A DNA stretch of 64,000 nt, taken from contig JACDOX010000261.1 of assembly GCA_014549065.1 (NCBI GenBank), positions 1 to 64,000 on the forward strand, read 5' to 3'. The position numbers were made by a program, and so were the translations under genes. Below are positions 11,626-23,300 of the stretch, piece by piece; the stretch's first letter is position 1; every line of letters begins with the position of its first letter. Below the pieces are notes generated by a model, which saw nothing but the letters and a program-made list of their open reading frames with translations, had not been told where the DNA came from and searched no databases. The stretch is from Cardinalis cardinalis (lineage: Eukaryota > Chordata > Aves > Passeriformes > Cardinalidae).

Positions 11626-13430
11626 AAACAAAAGATAANTGTAAAAATGGTCATAAAGGAAATTGGCTTTTGACCTGTTTGGATTTGTTTAAGTGCTGGG
11701 TTTTGAAGAATCCTTTTCTATCAACAGCACTAATAGATCCTACTGACCTGATNCCTTTGGGTCCATTTCCAGGGCAGGGGAACAGCTGTGTCCAGCCATC
11801 CAACTGAGACTGAAACAAGAAACAAATCAGAATTGTGCTAATTAAGACACTTAGCAGACCCTGGAAATCCTTTAGGTTGGCTCTGTCTCCTTTCCACCCT
11901 TTTCTCCACTACAAAAAGCCCAGAACAGCTCTGGAGGCTGGCAGCTCCAGGAGAAGGGGCTGGCTGGCTCTGCTCTCTCTGTTTATTTTCTGGGAAGTCA
12001 GGCCTGGTCAAGTGGAATGAATCTTGTGTTCATTTTAGAAAGTTTATATTTGACTCTGGTAGGGCTGGGGAGGAGGTGAATGATAGGAAGAGGAGGGAAG
12101 GACCAGAGACCTTATGGGGCNGCCCCCACAACACCACAGGCAGCCCCATGGCCAAGGCAGCAAGAAAATAAAGCAAAACACCAAAATCAAACATGCCTGT
12201 TGTTGTTTTTTCTTTCTTCAAAGCTGAGAGATGACTCTAAAGCTAAATCCAGCTCTCACTCCACAACTGACCTTGTAGCTCATGAAAAAATGTAAACTAA
12301 ATCCCCTACTTTTAAAAATCATCTTCTAAATTGTGGAAAAAAACACTTCCTAACACTGCAGCACAACCTGACTCATCCTACAGCAAAAATCTCTTTTTGC
12401 TACCCACACCTTGTGCAACTCAAAGTCTCATCTGCCACTGCTGCCTGCAAGACAAAGCAAGAGGATTCTTTTTTCATGAAGTTCTTGGAGCAATTCTGCT
12501 GGGACAAGGCACAGAGTGGAAGNGGAGAAAGGAGCTGAACCAACCTGGACTTTTACACAGCTTTGCACCGTTGCATGAAGTGCTTTTAAAGTTCTTTAGG
12601 CTGTATCCTCAAAGCAGANTAACAGAAAGAGCTGATGCAAATCCGTGGCTTTGCATCTTTTGCAGGGCANCATTCCCTGCCCAGGAACTGTGTGGAGGGA
12701 GTGTCAGCAATCCTGCCTTGGCTGCTCACAGAGGAAGCAGTAAATGGAGATGCTCTGTGCAGACTCTGCGTTCCCCATGCGGTGTAAACCAAAACCAGTT
12801 CCTGCAATTCTCTGCAATAATATAGAAGGTTTGCTGCCTACTTCTCCCATCTGTCTCTTGTGGGTATAGACTCCTGGCCTCTGAGGAAACCAAGAATGAC
12901 ATCCTACTAGATTTATAATCACAGGGATTTATAAAATACAGCGTTGTTGTTATGTGCCTTGAAGTGAAAGGGGAAAATAAATAAATAAACGACATGGGCG
13001 TCGCCGCTGGAAAAAATAAATAAAAATCTGATCTCAATCAACCAACCACATTTACTACTCTGCATCCATGGCCAGGCTCGCTGCATAAACCACCCCTGTC
13101 AGCCCTTCATTCTTTCCAATACTTCTTAGGAGCATCCATCTTCTTCAACACAACATCCCTGATTTCAAAAGCCAGACANAAATTAATTCCGGGAATCCTA
13201 CGGCGGGGAGACATTAAAACCCATTTAGAGGTTTCTGTGGAAGGCTCTCTCTGTGCCTATTTCAGGCAGCTCAGCCCCGGCGTGGCTCGCTGGAGCCAGC
13301 CTGGAGGAGCAGGAGGTCACAGGTCTGCAGGGGCTGCAGGGACACGCCAGCACCAAGGGGATGTCTCTGTGGAAGGCTGGGAGGAGGACACTGGGCAGAT
13401 CACTATTGTAGGGAATTAAATTAAATATTT
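11626..13430. other. Unique non-coding DNA, GC-richer toward the right
   Basis: No repeat family is recognised. From 13195 to 13400 the sequence is GC-richer with some CpG, immediately left of the microsatellite. The 164-codon frame at 12331-12825 has no domain features. Confidence 0.5.
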
Positions 13431-13726
13431 CTTCCTTTCCTTTCCTTTCCTTTCCTTTCCTTTCCTTTCCTTTCCTTTCCTTTCCTTTCCTTTCCTTTCC
13501 TTTCCTTTCCTTTCCTTTCCTTTCCTNNNNNNNNNNNNNNNNNNNNNNNNNNNNNNNNNNNNNNNNNNNNNNNNNNNNNNNNNNNNNNNNNNNNNNNNNN
13601 NCCTTTCCTTTCCTTTCCTTTCCTTTCCTTTCCTTTCCTTTCCTTTCCTTTCCTTTCCTTTCCTTTCCCCTCTCCCTCTCCCTCTCCCTCTCCCTCTCCT
13701 TCTCCTTCTCCTTCTCCCTCTCCCTC
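13431..13726. repeat. Compound microsatellite: (TTTCC)n followed by (CCCTCT)n
   Basis: Pure TTTCC pentamers run from 13431, are interrupted by 75 Ns (13527-13601), and resume to about 13667. They are followed by a hexamer array of CCCTCT/CCTTCT units to 13726. The tract is all-pyrimidine on the plus strand (all-purine on the minus strand) apart from the gap, so its true length is unknown. The long minus-strand frames rich in ERKGK or GEGE codons here are products of the repeat, not proteins. Confidence 0.97.
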
Positions 13727-14970
13727 ATTCAAAGTTAAGGCATTCAATCTCACAGGTTTCATCTGCAGAGACCAGCAGCCTTCAAGATTTCTGCTACAGC
13801 TCTCCATGTAGGATAAAGAAATGTGGTAAAAAAGAGAGGGGGAGTTGAGCCTCTGTGTTCAGAAATGTGTCTAACACATCTCCTGGGGTCTGAAGAAAGG
13901 AAGAGGCTTCCTGTANACTTGGAGGGTTAAATTACCCCTCAGGGTTAGGTGTTAGGAAGCATTTCTCCTTCCAGTGTTCATTATTAAGTATCTCACTGGT
14001 TCTCCTTTCAAATGGCTGTGTTGAGATGTGCCAATGGCCCCTCTGGGAGGACAAGGACAGGGACNTGTCCCCTGGCTCACCTGGCCTGCAGTCGGGAGGG
14101 TCCATGGGTCACACATCAGCTGCACTTTAGCTGCTGGCACAGAGCATTGNAGCACATTTTCTTCCCTCTAGCTCATAAAAATCCTGCATTTTGTCAATAA
14201 CCCCACCTATTTTTATATTAATTTTATGGGGACTTTTTTTTTCCGGGTATTGTCAAACCTTGCTTCAGACAATCCATGGGTAAAATAAACATTTCCTGAA
14301 GATACATTTCCTTCCTTTGTGCTTCAGAAGAGGAAGAACACCTTGTCCTAAGCGGATATGGTGAAAGGTTTGGGTTGTTTCAGGGAATTGACCATCATTA
14401 GGAGCTAAGCTCATGCCTCCATTTGTGACTTACCTGGTATTTTTAAGAGCAGACAAGAGCACTCAGTGTCATATCCACCTTTTAGAACTGGTGATCAATA
14501 CCCANCAATTGCCTCAAAACTCCCTGGATCCACATCTGCAGTGGATATTGGTGAACATCCCCCATCTTCAGCAAGGACCAACCCAAAATCTCCCCCAGCA
14601 CCGGGTTATGTTTGATTATATTGGTTTACATCCCTTCAGGAACTACAAGCTGAAGCCAAAGTGGTCAATTGGTACTCAGGGAAAACAGCTGGTGATAAAA
14701 AGAGTAAGTTGCTGTGTTACCATTGACATTTCCTCACACCCACAGCCAGGATTTGGGATGAAGGCGGCAAAACTCCCCAGATATTCAGGTGTTGTGATAA
14801 ACAAGAAACAAAACCTATTACAGCCTTCTGGGGGAGCCAGTCCAACCACAAAGACANAAAGGAAAATCTGAAAAAGCACATAAAAACTTATATTCAGAGG
14901 AGACTAGTTCTTACCAGCATTTCTCCCCCCAACTACTTATATGATATTGTAGTTTATATGATATTTGTAG
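13727..14970. other. Unique non-coding DNA
   Basis: A 152-codon plus-strand frame at 14413-14871 has no recognised domain. A short direct repeat of about 18 bp (TTATATGATATTGTAG-like) occurs at 14936-14970 beside the next CR1. Nothing else is recognised. Confidence 0.5.
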
Positions 14971-15250
14971 TGACAGGACAAAAGGGAATGGTTTGTAAAC
15001 CAAAAGAGAGTAGGTTTAGATTAGANGTAAGGAAGAAATTCTTCCCTATGAGGGTGGGCAGGCCCTGGCACAGGGTGCCCAGAGCAGCTGTGGCTGCCCC
15101 TGCATCCCTGGAAGTGTCCAAAGCCAGGCTGGATGGGGCTTGGAACACCCTGGGACAGTGGAAGGTGTCCCTGTCCATGGCAGGGGTGAAAAGAGATGAT
15201 TTTTAAGGTCCCCTCCAGCCCAAACTTTTCTGTGGTTCTATGATATTTCT
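14971..15250 (+). mobile_element. CR1 LINE 3' fragment
   Basis: It reads in order 'gacaggacaaaagggaatgg', 'gtaggtttagattag', 'aaggaagaaattcttcccta', 'ggccctggcacagggtgcc', 'gaagtgtccaaagccaggc' and 'gacagtggaaggtgtcc', and ends 'ctgtggttctatgatattt'. The copy is relatively well preserved but 5'-truncated. Confidence 0.92.
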
Positions 15251-16090
15251 GCATTGTGGGAGTCAGCAAAGNGAGATTGCAAAGCCAGTGCAACACACTG
15301 ATATTTTCAGTTCAGACAACAACAGAATAGACATTTTTTTATGGGTAGAGATGGACAAAAGAGTATTATTTAGAACCCCTGGAGGCCTAAGATTCAGATA
15401 GTTCATTTTAGTAGTTTTTAGAGCTCCATTACTGTTTTTACTTGTGTTAGTCAAAGGACAAGACTTGTTCTTGCCTATTATACAGACCTATAGCTTGCCT
15501 TTGGCAATCCCACTTCAGCTGGTTGCACCTGAGTTTCCAAACTACCTCAGGAGAGCAAAGAGAGCTATCTGCCTCCTTACACACCTGGGGCCAGAAGTTT
15601 TCTGACCAAAACAGACAGGAACTGCTATTAGAAATCTGCCTTAGCCACACACCCTGTCTATAAATGCTTGAGAAGACAGGCTCAAAAGCAACATTTCAGG
15701 GAACAGAAACTAAATGCAAAGGAACAGAAACTAAATTCCTTGAAAGATCTATAAGGAAAAAAACACAACAGACACATTAATAATTTAGCAAAACTCAGAT
15801 GTCCATTAATGGCCACTTAGACAGCGTTTTGGCAGGGTATCCTATTTACTGTGCCACTCTTGTATCCCTGTAGCTGCCCATTTTGCTGTGGTGTGTTTGT
15901 GAGTCATTTCTGCTCCTGTCAATGAGCTGAGGCTCTGCAGCTCCCCAGCTCGTTATGGGCACTCCTTATCACCAATCCAGCTCCAAAAGCCAGCACCCAA
16001 AAAGCCTTTCATGGACCACTGAGCAACAAAATCAAGTCATCAGCCCTGGCATGAAAGGAACTGTGACAAATATTGTTTTTTGGTTTTTTT
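15251..16090. other. Unique non-coding DNA with a small tandem duplication
   Basis: The phrase GGAACAGAAACTAAAT occurs twice about 21 bp apart (15699 and 15720), a small local duplication. No gene or dispersed repeat is recognised. Confidence 0.5.
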
Positions 16091-16156
16091 CAGCTGTAAA
16101 TCAGTGAAGCCTCATTTGACTTAAATGTGGGATCAGATCCTTGTCTCTGATCCCCA
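16091..16156. repeat. Decayed copy of the palindromic sauropsid repeat
   Basis: The order AGCTGTAAATCAGTGAAG, CTCATTTGACTTAAATG, GGATCAGATCC matches the hairpin family (AGCTGTAAATCAG, palindromic CCATTGACTTCAATGG core, GGATCTGGCC end). It shows about the same decay as the other copies in this window. Confidence 0.5.
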
Positions 16157-19100
16157 GCAAAGTTTTGTAAGGTGACAGAGACCAGAATCTGGCCAAGGAA
16201 CACAGAAAGCTTGGAGAAGTCATATTCCATGCTCTTGGGTGCCGCCTGCAGGCTTTGGAACTTCAGGTTTCAAACCCACATTGAATGTAGTCACTCGTGG
16301 AATAAAAAGGGGACACATAGCATTACAATTCTAGAGAAATCAAGGATTGAAAATACGAGATTTTTTTGAATCAGTTTTGAGTAAGCAGAAGCTGAGATGG
16401 GCATTTTATTCTAACAATGAGTCTTCACAATGATCTAAACCCCCAAAATAAAATTTAATAAACAAGCCAGGGAGCCATAAACTCAAGGAGATAAGCCTGG
16501 GAGGAAACACATCCAGGAATACCCCCAGATGCTGCTCTCTCTAANACAACATTGTGCTTTGATGAGGCCTCACAGACTTTCAGCCACCTAAGTGCCNTGG
16601 AGGCTCCTCACTCCAGCCCCAAAAGGCAGACCACATAGACTTAGAGAGTTGCTGCTATTTTCAAGCTCCTTTTTCCTTTTTTTTTCCATTCATTTTTGCA
16701 ATGCTTCATGCTCCTGGACTCCAGAAGTCCAGAGGCTCTGGCCCCAGTGTCCAGAGACAGCCTGGCCAGAGCTGTGATAGCAGAGCAGGACAGGAATGTG
16801 CCAGCACAGATTGGAGCTACCTGCCCACGGCCAAGGGCTCTCCTGGAGGTCTGGCGTCCCTGGTGCCTTCCTGCACCTCTTTGTTCTCTGCCTTTTCCAC
16901 CAGACCTCAGAACAGCTTCCCAAAAGGCTCAGCATTTGTTCTGGCAGCCATCCATATTTGGCTTCCTCGCAGTCGTCTGGGTCTGAGGCTGCTGCTGTCT
17001 CCCCTCCTGCTCCTGTCCCACCACTTCCTCCCCACGTCCCGTGCCTGAGGTGGGACTCAGCTCACAATGACCCAGTTAAACAAGCACAGGTTATTTGTTT
17101 ACGGAGCACACTGCGCGCTCCGAGTCCAAAACAGCTCCGGGGGGATGTGGGGGCCCCTCCTTGGGTAAGGAAAAGTCGTTTTTGATCCTCAGCGGCCTGA
17201 GCAGTGCTGGGGATGTGGGATTTGCCCTGGGGTTGTGTGTGCAGGGGCTGCAGGGGATGGCAGAACCCCCAGGAGTGCCACAGGGGATCCAGCAGGGACA
17301 CAGAGGGTGTGGGGAGTCCCTTGCTTGGCCCTTTGTCTGCTCTGAAACAGGTGGTGAGTGGAAGGGAAAACAAAAGGGGAAGGAGTCAAAACAATTTCAA
17401 CAGAGGAAAAAATAATTTGCCTTTTCTGATGATCTCAGACCCAGCCAGTGCTGGATCCTGGCTAGTTTGACTATGATATCAATGGCCATTACAACTTAGC
17501 TTTCAAATTCCTATTTTCTTATAAAAACAGAGAATTGCCCTACCAGCCTTCCCCTAGAAATATATACCCATTTCTATAAAGAACAGTAGATTTTTTCAAA
17601 AGAGATCCATAATGTCTTTCAAGTTTTTGCCAGCTTGATTCAAACTGAAAANACTGATTTGGTTTTAAAATTTATACAATCATAATAAAGTCTGAAAGTG
17701 ACTGGTTTACTGGTTGTTTGAGTTTTTTAAACTTTATNACAGGGAGTTATATGTCTTGTATAAATATAAAAGAAAAATGAAAAGAATAAAAAGAGAGAAT
17801 AGGAAAAATCAACAAGAAATACAGAAATGTTAAGTCTGTAAAAAGGCTATATTAATTTTAAATATTTTTTTTCCCCAGAAAAATGAAACCTTTTGCTACT
17901 CTAAGAATTTTTCATGGAAATTGCTTCATTGTCCACTCGACTATACTCAGCTTAAAAAAAAAAATTGTACTTCAAGAATACATTTTAACCATCAGTCTTT
18001 TATAAAGTCTTTTCTCCTTTTCAGTGCTTTCTCTCATATGTCAAATCTCTGCCAGAAGTTCAAGGCCCTTCTCACTGAAGAAGAAAAAAGGGAATGAAGC
18101 AGAAGCGAGAGCAAGTGAGATTGAAAAAGGAGGAGAGAGAACAGCCCTGACACAGCAGAACTGGGAACAGTTCTGTGTCCTGCTGAAAATCTCCAGCAGG
18201 AGCCATGAAATCCATCAGTGCCTGCCCAGCTGGGGTTTAGGGACACACGGACAGACACANGGACAGCAGCTGGGCAGGGAGCCCCCAGCAGCACAGCAGA
18301 GCTCCCAGGGATGCTGGGCCCAGCATTGGGAACGTGCAGGGAACAAAACCCCACGGGTGCAGCCCTGGGAGGGGCCAGGAGCACCTGTGGATTTATCAGT
18401 CCCAGGGCTGGGCAGGGAAAAGGGGGAGGAGGTNTCCAGCTGGCAATTGCCATTTAGCTGTTGGATTTTAATGGGGGTCTGAGTGACATGTTGCTGCTGG
18501 TTTGGGCTGAAGCTTCTCTCTTGCTGCTTCTTTTTCTAGAAAAAAAACAAAACCAAAAAATACCTAGCCAAAACTCTCTAAAATATGGCCATTCTTCTTA
18601 TTAGGAGATTTTTTCTTCTGAAGGAAGAAGAACAAGATCTAGAAGGGTTTAGGGAAAGTATTATGACTTCTTTTCTTCTTTTACAGAAATCCTGAAACTT
18701 GAGTGTTAATATCCATTTGAGAATGTGGAAGGCAAAGAACATGGATTAAAGGTCTATCTTGATGGAGTATTTTTTCATCCAGAGGATCCCAGTGGCATCT
18801 CCATCATCACTAACACTAATTTTACTGGTGGGCTATGAGCCCACAGTGAGTAAATAGGCAAGACACTGAAAAACAAGGTCCAAGACCTTCTGCAGGCTCC
18901 AGTGATGGGCTCACTCTGTGCCCAGACCTGTTCCTTTAGTGACAAAAGTCTCCCTTTTACCTCAACTTGTTATGGACCTGGTCAAGCCTGGTCTTCTGTT
19001 TCTTTNGAAATGAGCAGGAAAAATCTGGTGAAGAAGATCAAATCTATTTGTCTGTCTNCAGCCTCTCCTGACTATCCTCATGCAATGCAACCTGATGGCC

Positions 19101-19429
19101 TCCATTCTGACCAGTCCTGTTCCTTCAGCCACTTGGCTTGTTCTCTGGTGTTTGTATTCTGGAGTCCCAGCAGCAGCAAAAACAGCTGCCAACATCCTGG
19201 GAATATCTGCCTTGGAATCTCAACTACTGTGTGAAGCTGCTGCTCTTCAGTTTGAGATTTGTGTTTGCAAAGGAAATCTGTCCAACAACAACACCGAGAG
19301 AGGAAAAAAGGAGGAAAAAGGGCTTTATATAACAGAATTAACAGAGCTGTTGCAATAGTAACGTGAAGTTAACAGGCANCTTTTCCTCCTCTTTCTCTGC
19401 CCCCACCCCAATCTCCTCCTCTAACAGCA
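16157..19429. other. Non-coding DNA with GC-rich patches
   Basis: GC-rich stretches at 16690-17420 and 18110-18440 produce many overlapping accidental frames on both strands. A small CpG cluster lies at 17100-17145. AT-rich unique sequence fills 17460-18060 and 18480-18900. I found no splice-consistent exon, RNA or repeat family. Confidence 0.5.
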
Positions 19430-19640
19430 GTTTAATTTGTTTTTGTTTCCAAGCTTCTTTTACTGGCCACTCACACAGCCCCGCACCCTTTGTCTAATTT
19501 GGATCTCGAACTTCCATGCAACAGACTCTTGCTGTAACTGTAAATCTTTTTATGGCCCTTCTGCCTCTGAACTGTAAAAGCAATGCCACTGTAAGCTGCC
19601 TAAATGGGTCGTAAATCCACTTAGTGCACTGAATGAGGGA
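19430..19640. promoter_or_regulatory. Candidate conserved non-coding element
   Basis: This is repeat-free mixed-composition sequence with TAATTTG and TCTAATTTGG homeodomain-like cores, TTTTTATGGCC, and little CpG depletion (GGTCGTAAATCC). It resembles the texture of vertebrate enhancers but no conservation can be tested here. The call is inference. Confidence 0.2.
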
Positions 19641-19974
19641 AAAAAAAGATTTTAAGGGAAAGAAGAAGAAAAAAAAAGACAAACTAAGGTGGCTGGAGGG
19701 ACACAGGGAAAAAAACCCAAGAGTGAACTTGCTAAATGGAACTGAAATAACAGGAGTCAAAGGGAAAATATGAACATTGAGGTGGGGGAAGGATGAAATA
19801 ATGCATCTTGGTGGTAAAAACAAGCAGCTTCTGCAGGGCTGTGCCGTTCATTACGACCCAGGATTTACGGGACGATGTTGGTTGCTCCCTCCACTCCTGC
19901 TGGATCCACTGGGACCTGGGAGCACCAGCAGGCTCTGCCAGCCTGCTGGCAGCTATAAACTCTTTTTCCACTGG
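19641..19974. other. Unique non-coding DNA, purine-rich
   Basis: A-rich and AG-rich stretches (19638-19680, 19709-19717) precede a more GC-rich part. No repeat family or gene is recognised. Confidence 0.5.
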
Positions 19975-20140
19975 GTGGTCCAGGGACTGGTATCTGGGTC
20001 CAATTCCAGCCCTTTTGCACTGCCTTACTTCCAGGTTTAGCCGTGGCTCTGCGTCTCGGTTTATTCCATTCTGTAAATGGGAGATAAAGATATTCCCCTT
20101 GTTTGCAAACTGTTTTGAGAGCTGCTTAAATGCCACCGAG
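19975..20140 (+). mobile_element. MIR-like ancient SINE (tRNA-derived, CORE type)
   Basis: The conserved MIR block is visible: 'tccaattccagccctttt' (position of the promoter B box), 'gctctgcgtctcggttt', 'ccattctgtaaatgggagat', 'aaagatattcccctt', and a 3' part 'gagagctgcttaaatgcc'. The order matches the MIR consensus (CTCTGTGCCTCGGTTTCC, CATCTGTAAAATGGGGATAA). It is strongly diverged, as expected for a family active before the mammal-bird split or in early amniotes. Confidence 0.65.
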
Positions 20141-20280
20141 GAAGGGGCAGAACCAATTCCTGNGGCAGTCAATAGCAACAGTTTAATTTGTTTCTGTCGA
20201 AGCAGAGCTAGCCCAAAATGGGCCACCTTTGTCTGTGTAATTTATTGCATTTATCACCATGGTATCTGAGCTCTAAGAGT

Positions 20281-20350
20281 ATTATCCAAATTCCACTGAA
20301 TTCACTGAGTGTCTTTCCACTGCTTTCAATAAGTTTTGGATTTGACCCCA
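20281..20350. repeat. Decayed copy of the palindromic sauropsid repeat
   Basis: ATTATCCAAATTCCACTG on the left mirrors CAATAAGTTTTGGATTTG on the right, around CTTTCCACTGCTTTC. This is the family's order (GATCCAAAGCCCATTG...CAATGGGCTTTGGATC). The whole can fold into a hairpin with mismatches. Confidence 0.5.
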
Positions 20351-23300
20351 AAGTCACAAAAAACCCCAAACCTGAGGAATATGTCAAAAGAATGTAAGTG
20401 GGTGTGAGTTGAAATTGAGGAGTTTGGAGACAGGAATATGCAGAACAGTAGCTATTTAAAGACCCAGCTCGCTACTGAGTGTTCCCTTTTAATAGGGTTA
20501 TATAAATACATTCCCGTCTCAATACATGTGGAAAAACAGGCAGTGAGGTGAGACTCTGTTGCTTTATTTCTTATGGGAAATATTGTGCATAGCTAAACTC
20601 CCACTTCCCCTTTCCTCACCCACCACCCAGAGTCCCTGGAAGCCTTCAGCAGCTGTGTGCAGCATGAGGAGGCACAGCCAGCAGCCCCGAGAGAGTTAAA
20701 AACTTCACAGCTCTGCCCTTAAAATAAAGGCCCTGTTTTCACTGCATTCTCACCTTGCCTNACAGACTTGATCTGAGTTTTGGCACTCACCATGTCAGAA
20801 TGGGAGGGGAGACTGGTTATGCCTTATATTGTTATTATTATTTTATTGGTCTGCTTCTTTGCAAGGAGAANGGGGAAAAATGTTCTTGCTTGGCTCTCTG
20901 TGAGGAGAAATGAATTTCAGTACAGCTCCCCAGGCCTGGTGTGTCCCTCACTGAAAGCAAGTGCCCAGGTGGGCACCAGTTGGCATCTCAATTCCCATTC
21001 TCAGGACAAAAAGCCAGGGATAAAAGAAAACTGAGAGGTGAAGCCTCTCTTTTTTCCAACTGACTGATAGCTCAGGTCAGAAGATGCTGATACTATAACT
21101 TAAAAGAATACTATTAAAATGATGGAAATCTTTGACTATGAAAGGTGGAGACTGCACCTGGATAGCAATTATGTTTCAAAGGAAATCCATCTGGTATTTT
21201 ATTGCTTATTTTGTCCATGCACTCTGTGTAGAAGGAATATAAAAGGGCTGGAATATTTCATATCAGGAGATTTCCAAAAAGCTGTTTGCTCTGTCAAGCC
21301 AATAAGCTACACAGACTTTTATAATATTATGCCAATTAAAGGTAACAATTGGAATATATTCTTTTTTAAAACCCTTCCTAACANCACTGGCACAGCTCCT
21401 TGGAGCAGGCAAACTCCATCAAACTCCTAGGAGTTCACAAACAGAAAAAGTAGTGAAGTCTTCAGGGTCTGGAAAGTTTTACAACTACAGCTGGAGTCAA
21501 GGGAATTTAATTTTTGCCATGACCAGAGCTGGAGGAATCTACTGCACTGAGGACTGAACCCTGTCTGCACGAGGGCAGAGGGACACAGGTGTCCCAGGCT
21601 GCAGCACAGGGCAGCTGGGGGAATCCTGTGGCCAGGTGAGAACCAGCCCCGAGATAAAGACTGTTCATGTTTTAATAACACCAAGCTAGAGCTGGATTGG
21701 GCTTGTCTGCTTGCAAACAACNCTGCCTTTATGTTACAAAGAACACATTTTAAAAGAAAATCTATNTAAAGTCTATCAGTCTTTAATCACCCAAAGAAGG
21801 CAGCAACAGTCTTAAAATAAAATCACATACAGGCAGAACGACCTGATGACAAGACAAACTCTCCTTCACTGCCAGCTCNAGTGATTTTGTTAATTCCTGT
21901 GAATATATTACAGGTCTCAGGATGACTGATGCTTTCATTACCACCTTGGCCTCAGCCATTAGGTGATTGTCATGAATCTCAACTTTCATTTTCAAAGTTT
22001 TAGCTGTCACTATTTGAATAAATAATGAAAACAAAACGTAGAGGGAAAAATGTAAGGTAAATCCTAGAGAAAAACAGAAGACAATTAAAAATTAGGATTA
22101 TATTAAATATTTCTTACCTATCTTGAACTTTTAATGATGATGTTTGATGGCTAGAATAGAGGTTACTGGCTAGCTGACAACAGCAATTTTACTGTAAATG
22201 AAACCCATGCAACAGAATTTGGCTATAACCCATACTTACTTTAAATTTGTGCAACCTCTAGTACAGAACTAGGAAACAGTCACAGATTTAATTTACTTTT
22301 CACTTCTGATGCACTCTGCATATTGTGGGGGATATGGTTTTGGCAAGGAGTTTGCATTTATTAGCACGTATAAATATACCAAGAATGTTTGGTCTTGCTG
22401 TTAAAGCTCAGATCTAGAAGACAGGAATATGTCAGAAGCTGAGTGTCATTTTTAAAAGTAAGCTTCAAAGCCATGTATTTCTGTTTAAATACTTCACAAG
22501 TAAACCAACTGCATTCAAAAAAGTTGAGAAGGCAGAAATTAGACAGAACCTGAAATATTCTTTTAAAAAATTTCATTATTTCTAATATTTGGAAAACTGA
22601 TTCATGATTTCTAAATAGCTGGAATTGCAAATACTGCTGTTAACTGCCTGTCATTATTTCACATAACACCCAGGTGCAAGGACAGATTTCTGTCTCCCTA
22701 ACTAAATTGGAGAGAGAAGATTTATTGAAATAATGTGCAGAGCCCCACTCCAGCAGGCCAGGTTCAATAGCAGATGCTGACACTGGGTGTCCCTGCCCAT
22801 TCCTGTGCTGACATCCCTGCAGGTATCACAAGGGCGAGCATCCCAGGGCACTGTGAAGTGTTTGGGAGGATTCAGGTGAGAGATTTTGCTGTGAACCATC
22901 CTGTGTGACCCTGGCACAGACCAGCCCAGGCCCCTTGGGAGAAGGGTAACATCTCACTGGAGAGAACAGCATGGCAAGAGATACTAAAATATTCTTATTT
23001 CTGAAGTTATCAAAAAGCTGTTTAGAAGTGTTATAGTTCAGAGAAGCCCTTTTTTTCTTCCTTAAGCCAGTTAAAAACACAAAAGAGATTTGGATGAAGA
23101 TTTGTGCCTAGCTCTGAACTGCCTCTTTANTTCTGCCCGCTTTGTTTTACTCCTCTTGTCAATGTTTAGGATGAGAACAATTTATTTTGGGGTCAGCCTC
23201 AGCTTTCTTGTTCATGTCAGTTTATTTTGGATCAGATTCCTAAATCCATTTACATCCACACAGAGCCTACTCACAGTATTAAAGGGAAGAAGCTTCCTCT

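Noticed and set aside
13225..13807. Lys/Arg/Glu-rich minus-strand frames
   Set aside because: Translation of the TTTCC/CCCTCT microsatellite across a 75-N gap.
13930..13985. Possible CR1 piece (GTTAGGTGTTAGGAAGCATT)
   Set aside because: Only about 20 bp resemble CR1 and the flanks do not continue the consensus.
14413..14871. 152-codon plus-strand frame
   Set aside because: No similarity that I recognise to viral or cellular proteins. Chance open frame in unique DNA.
16690..17420. Coding exons suggested by many overlapping frames
   Set aside because: Frames in all phases on both strands follow high GC and low stop density. None carries a recognisable domain.
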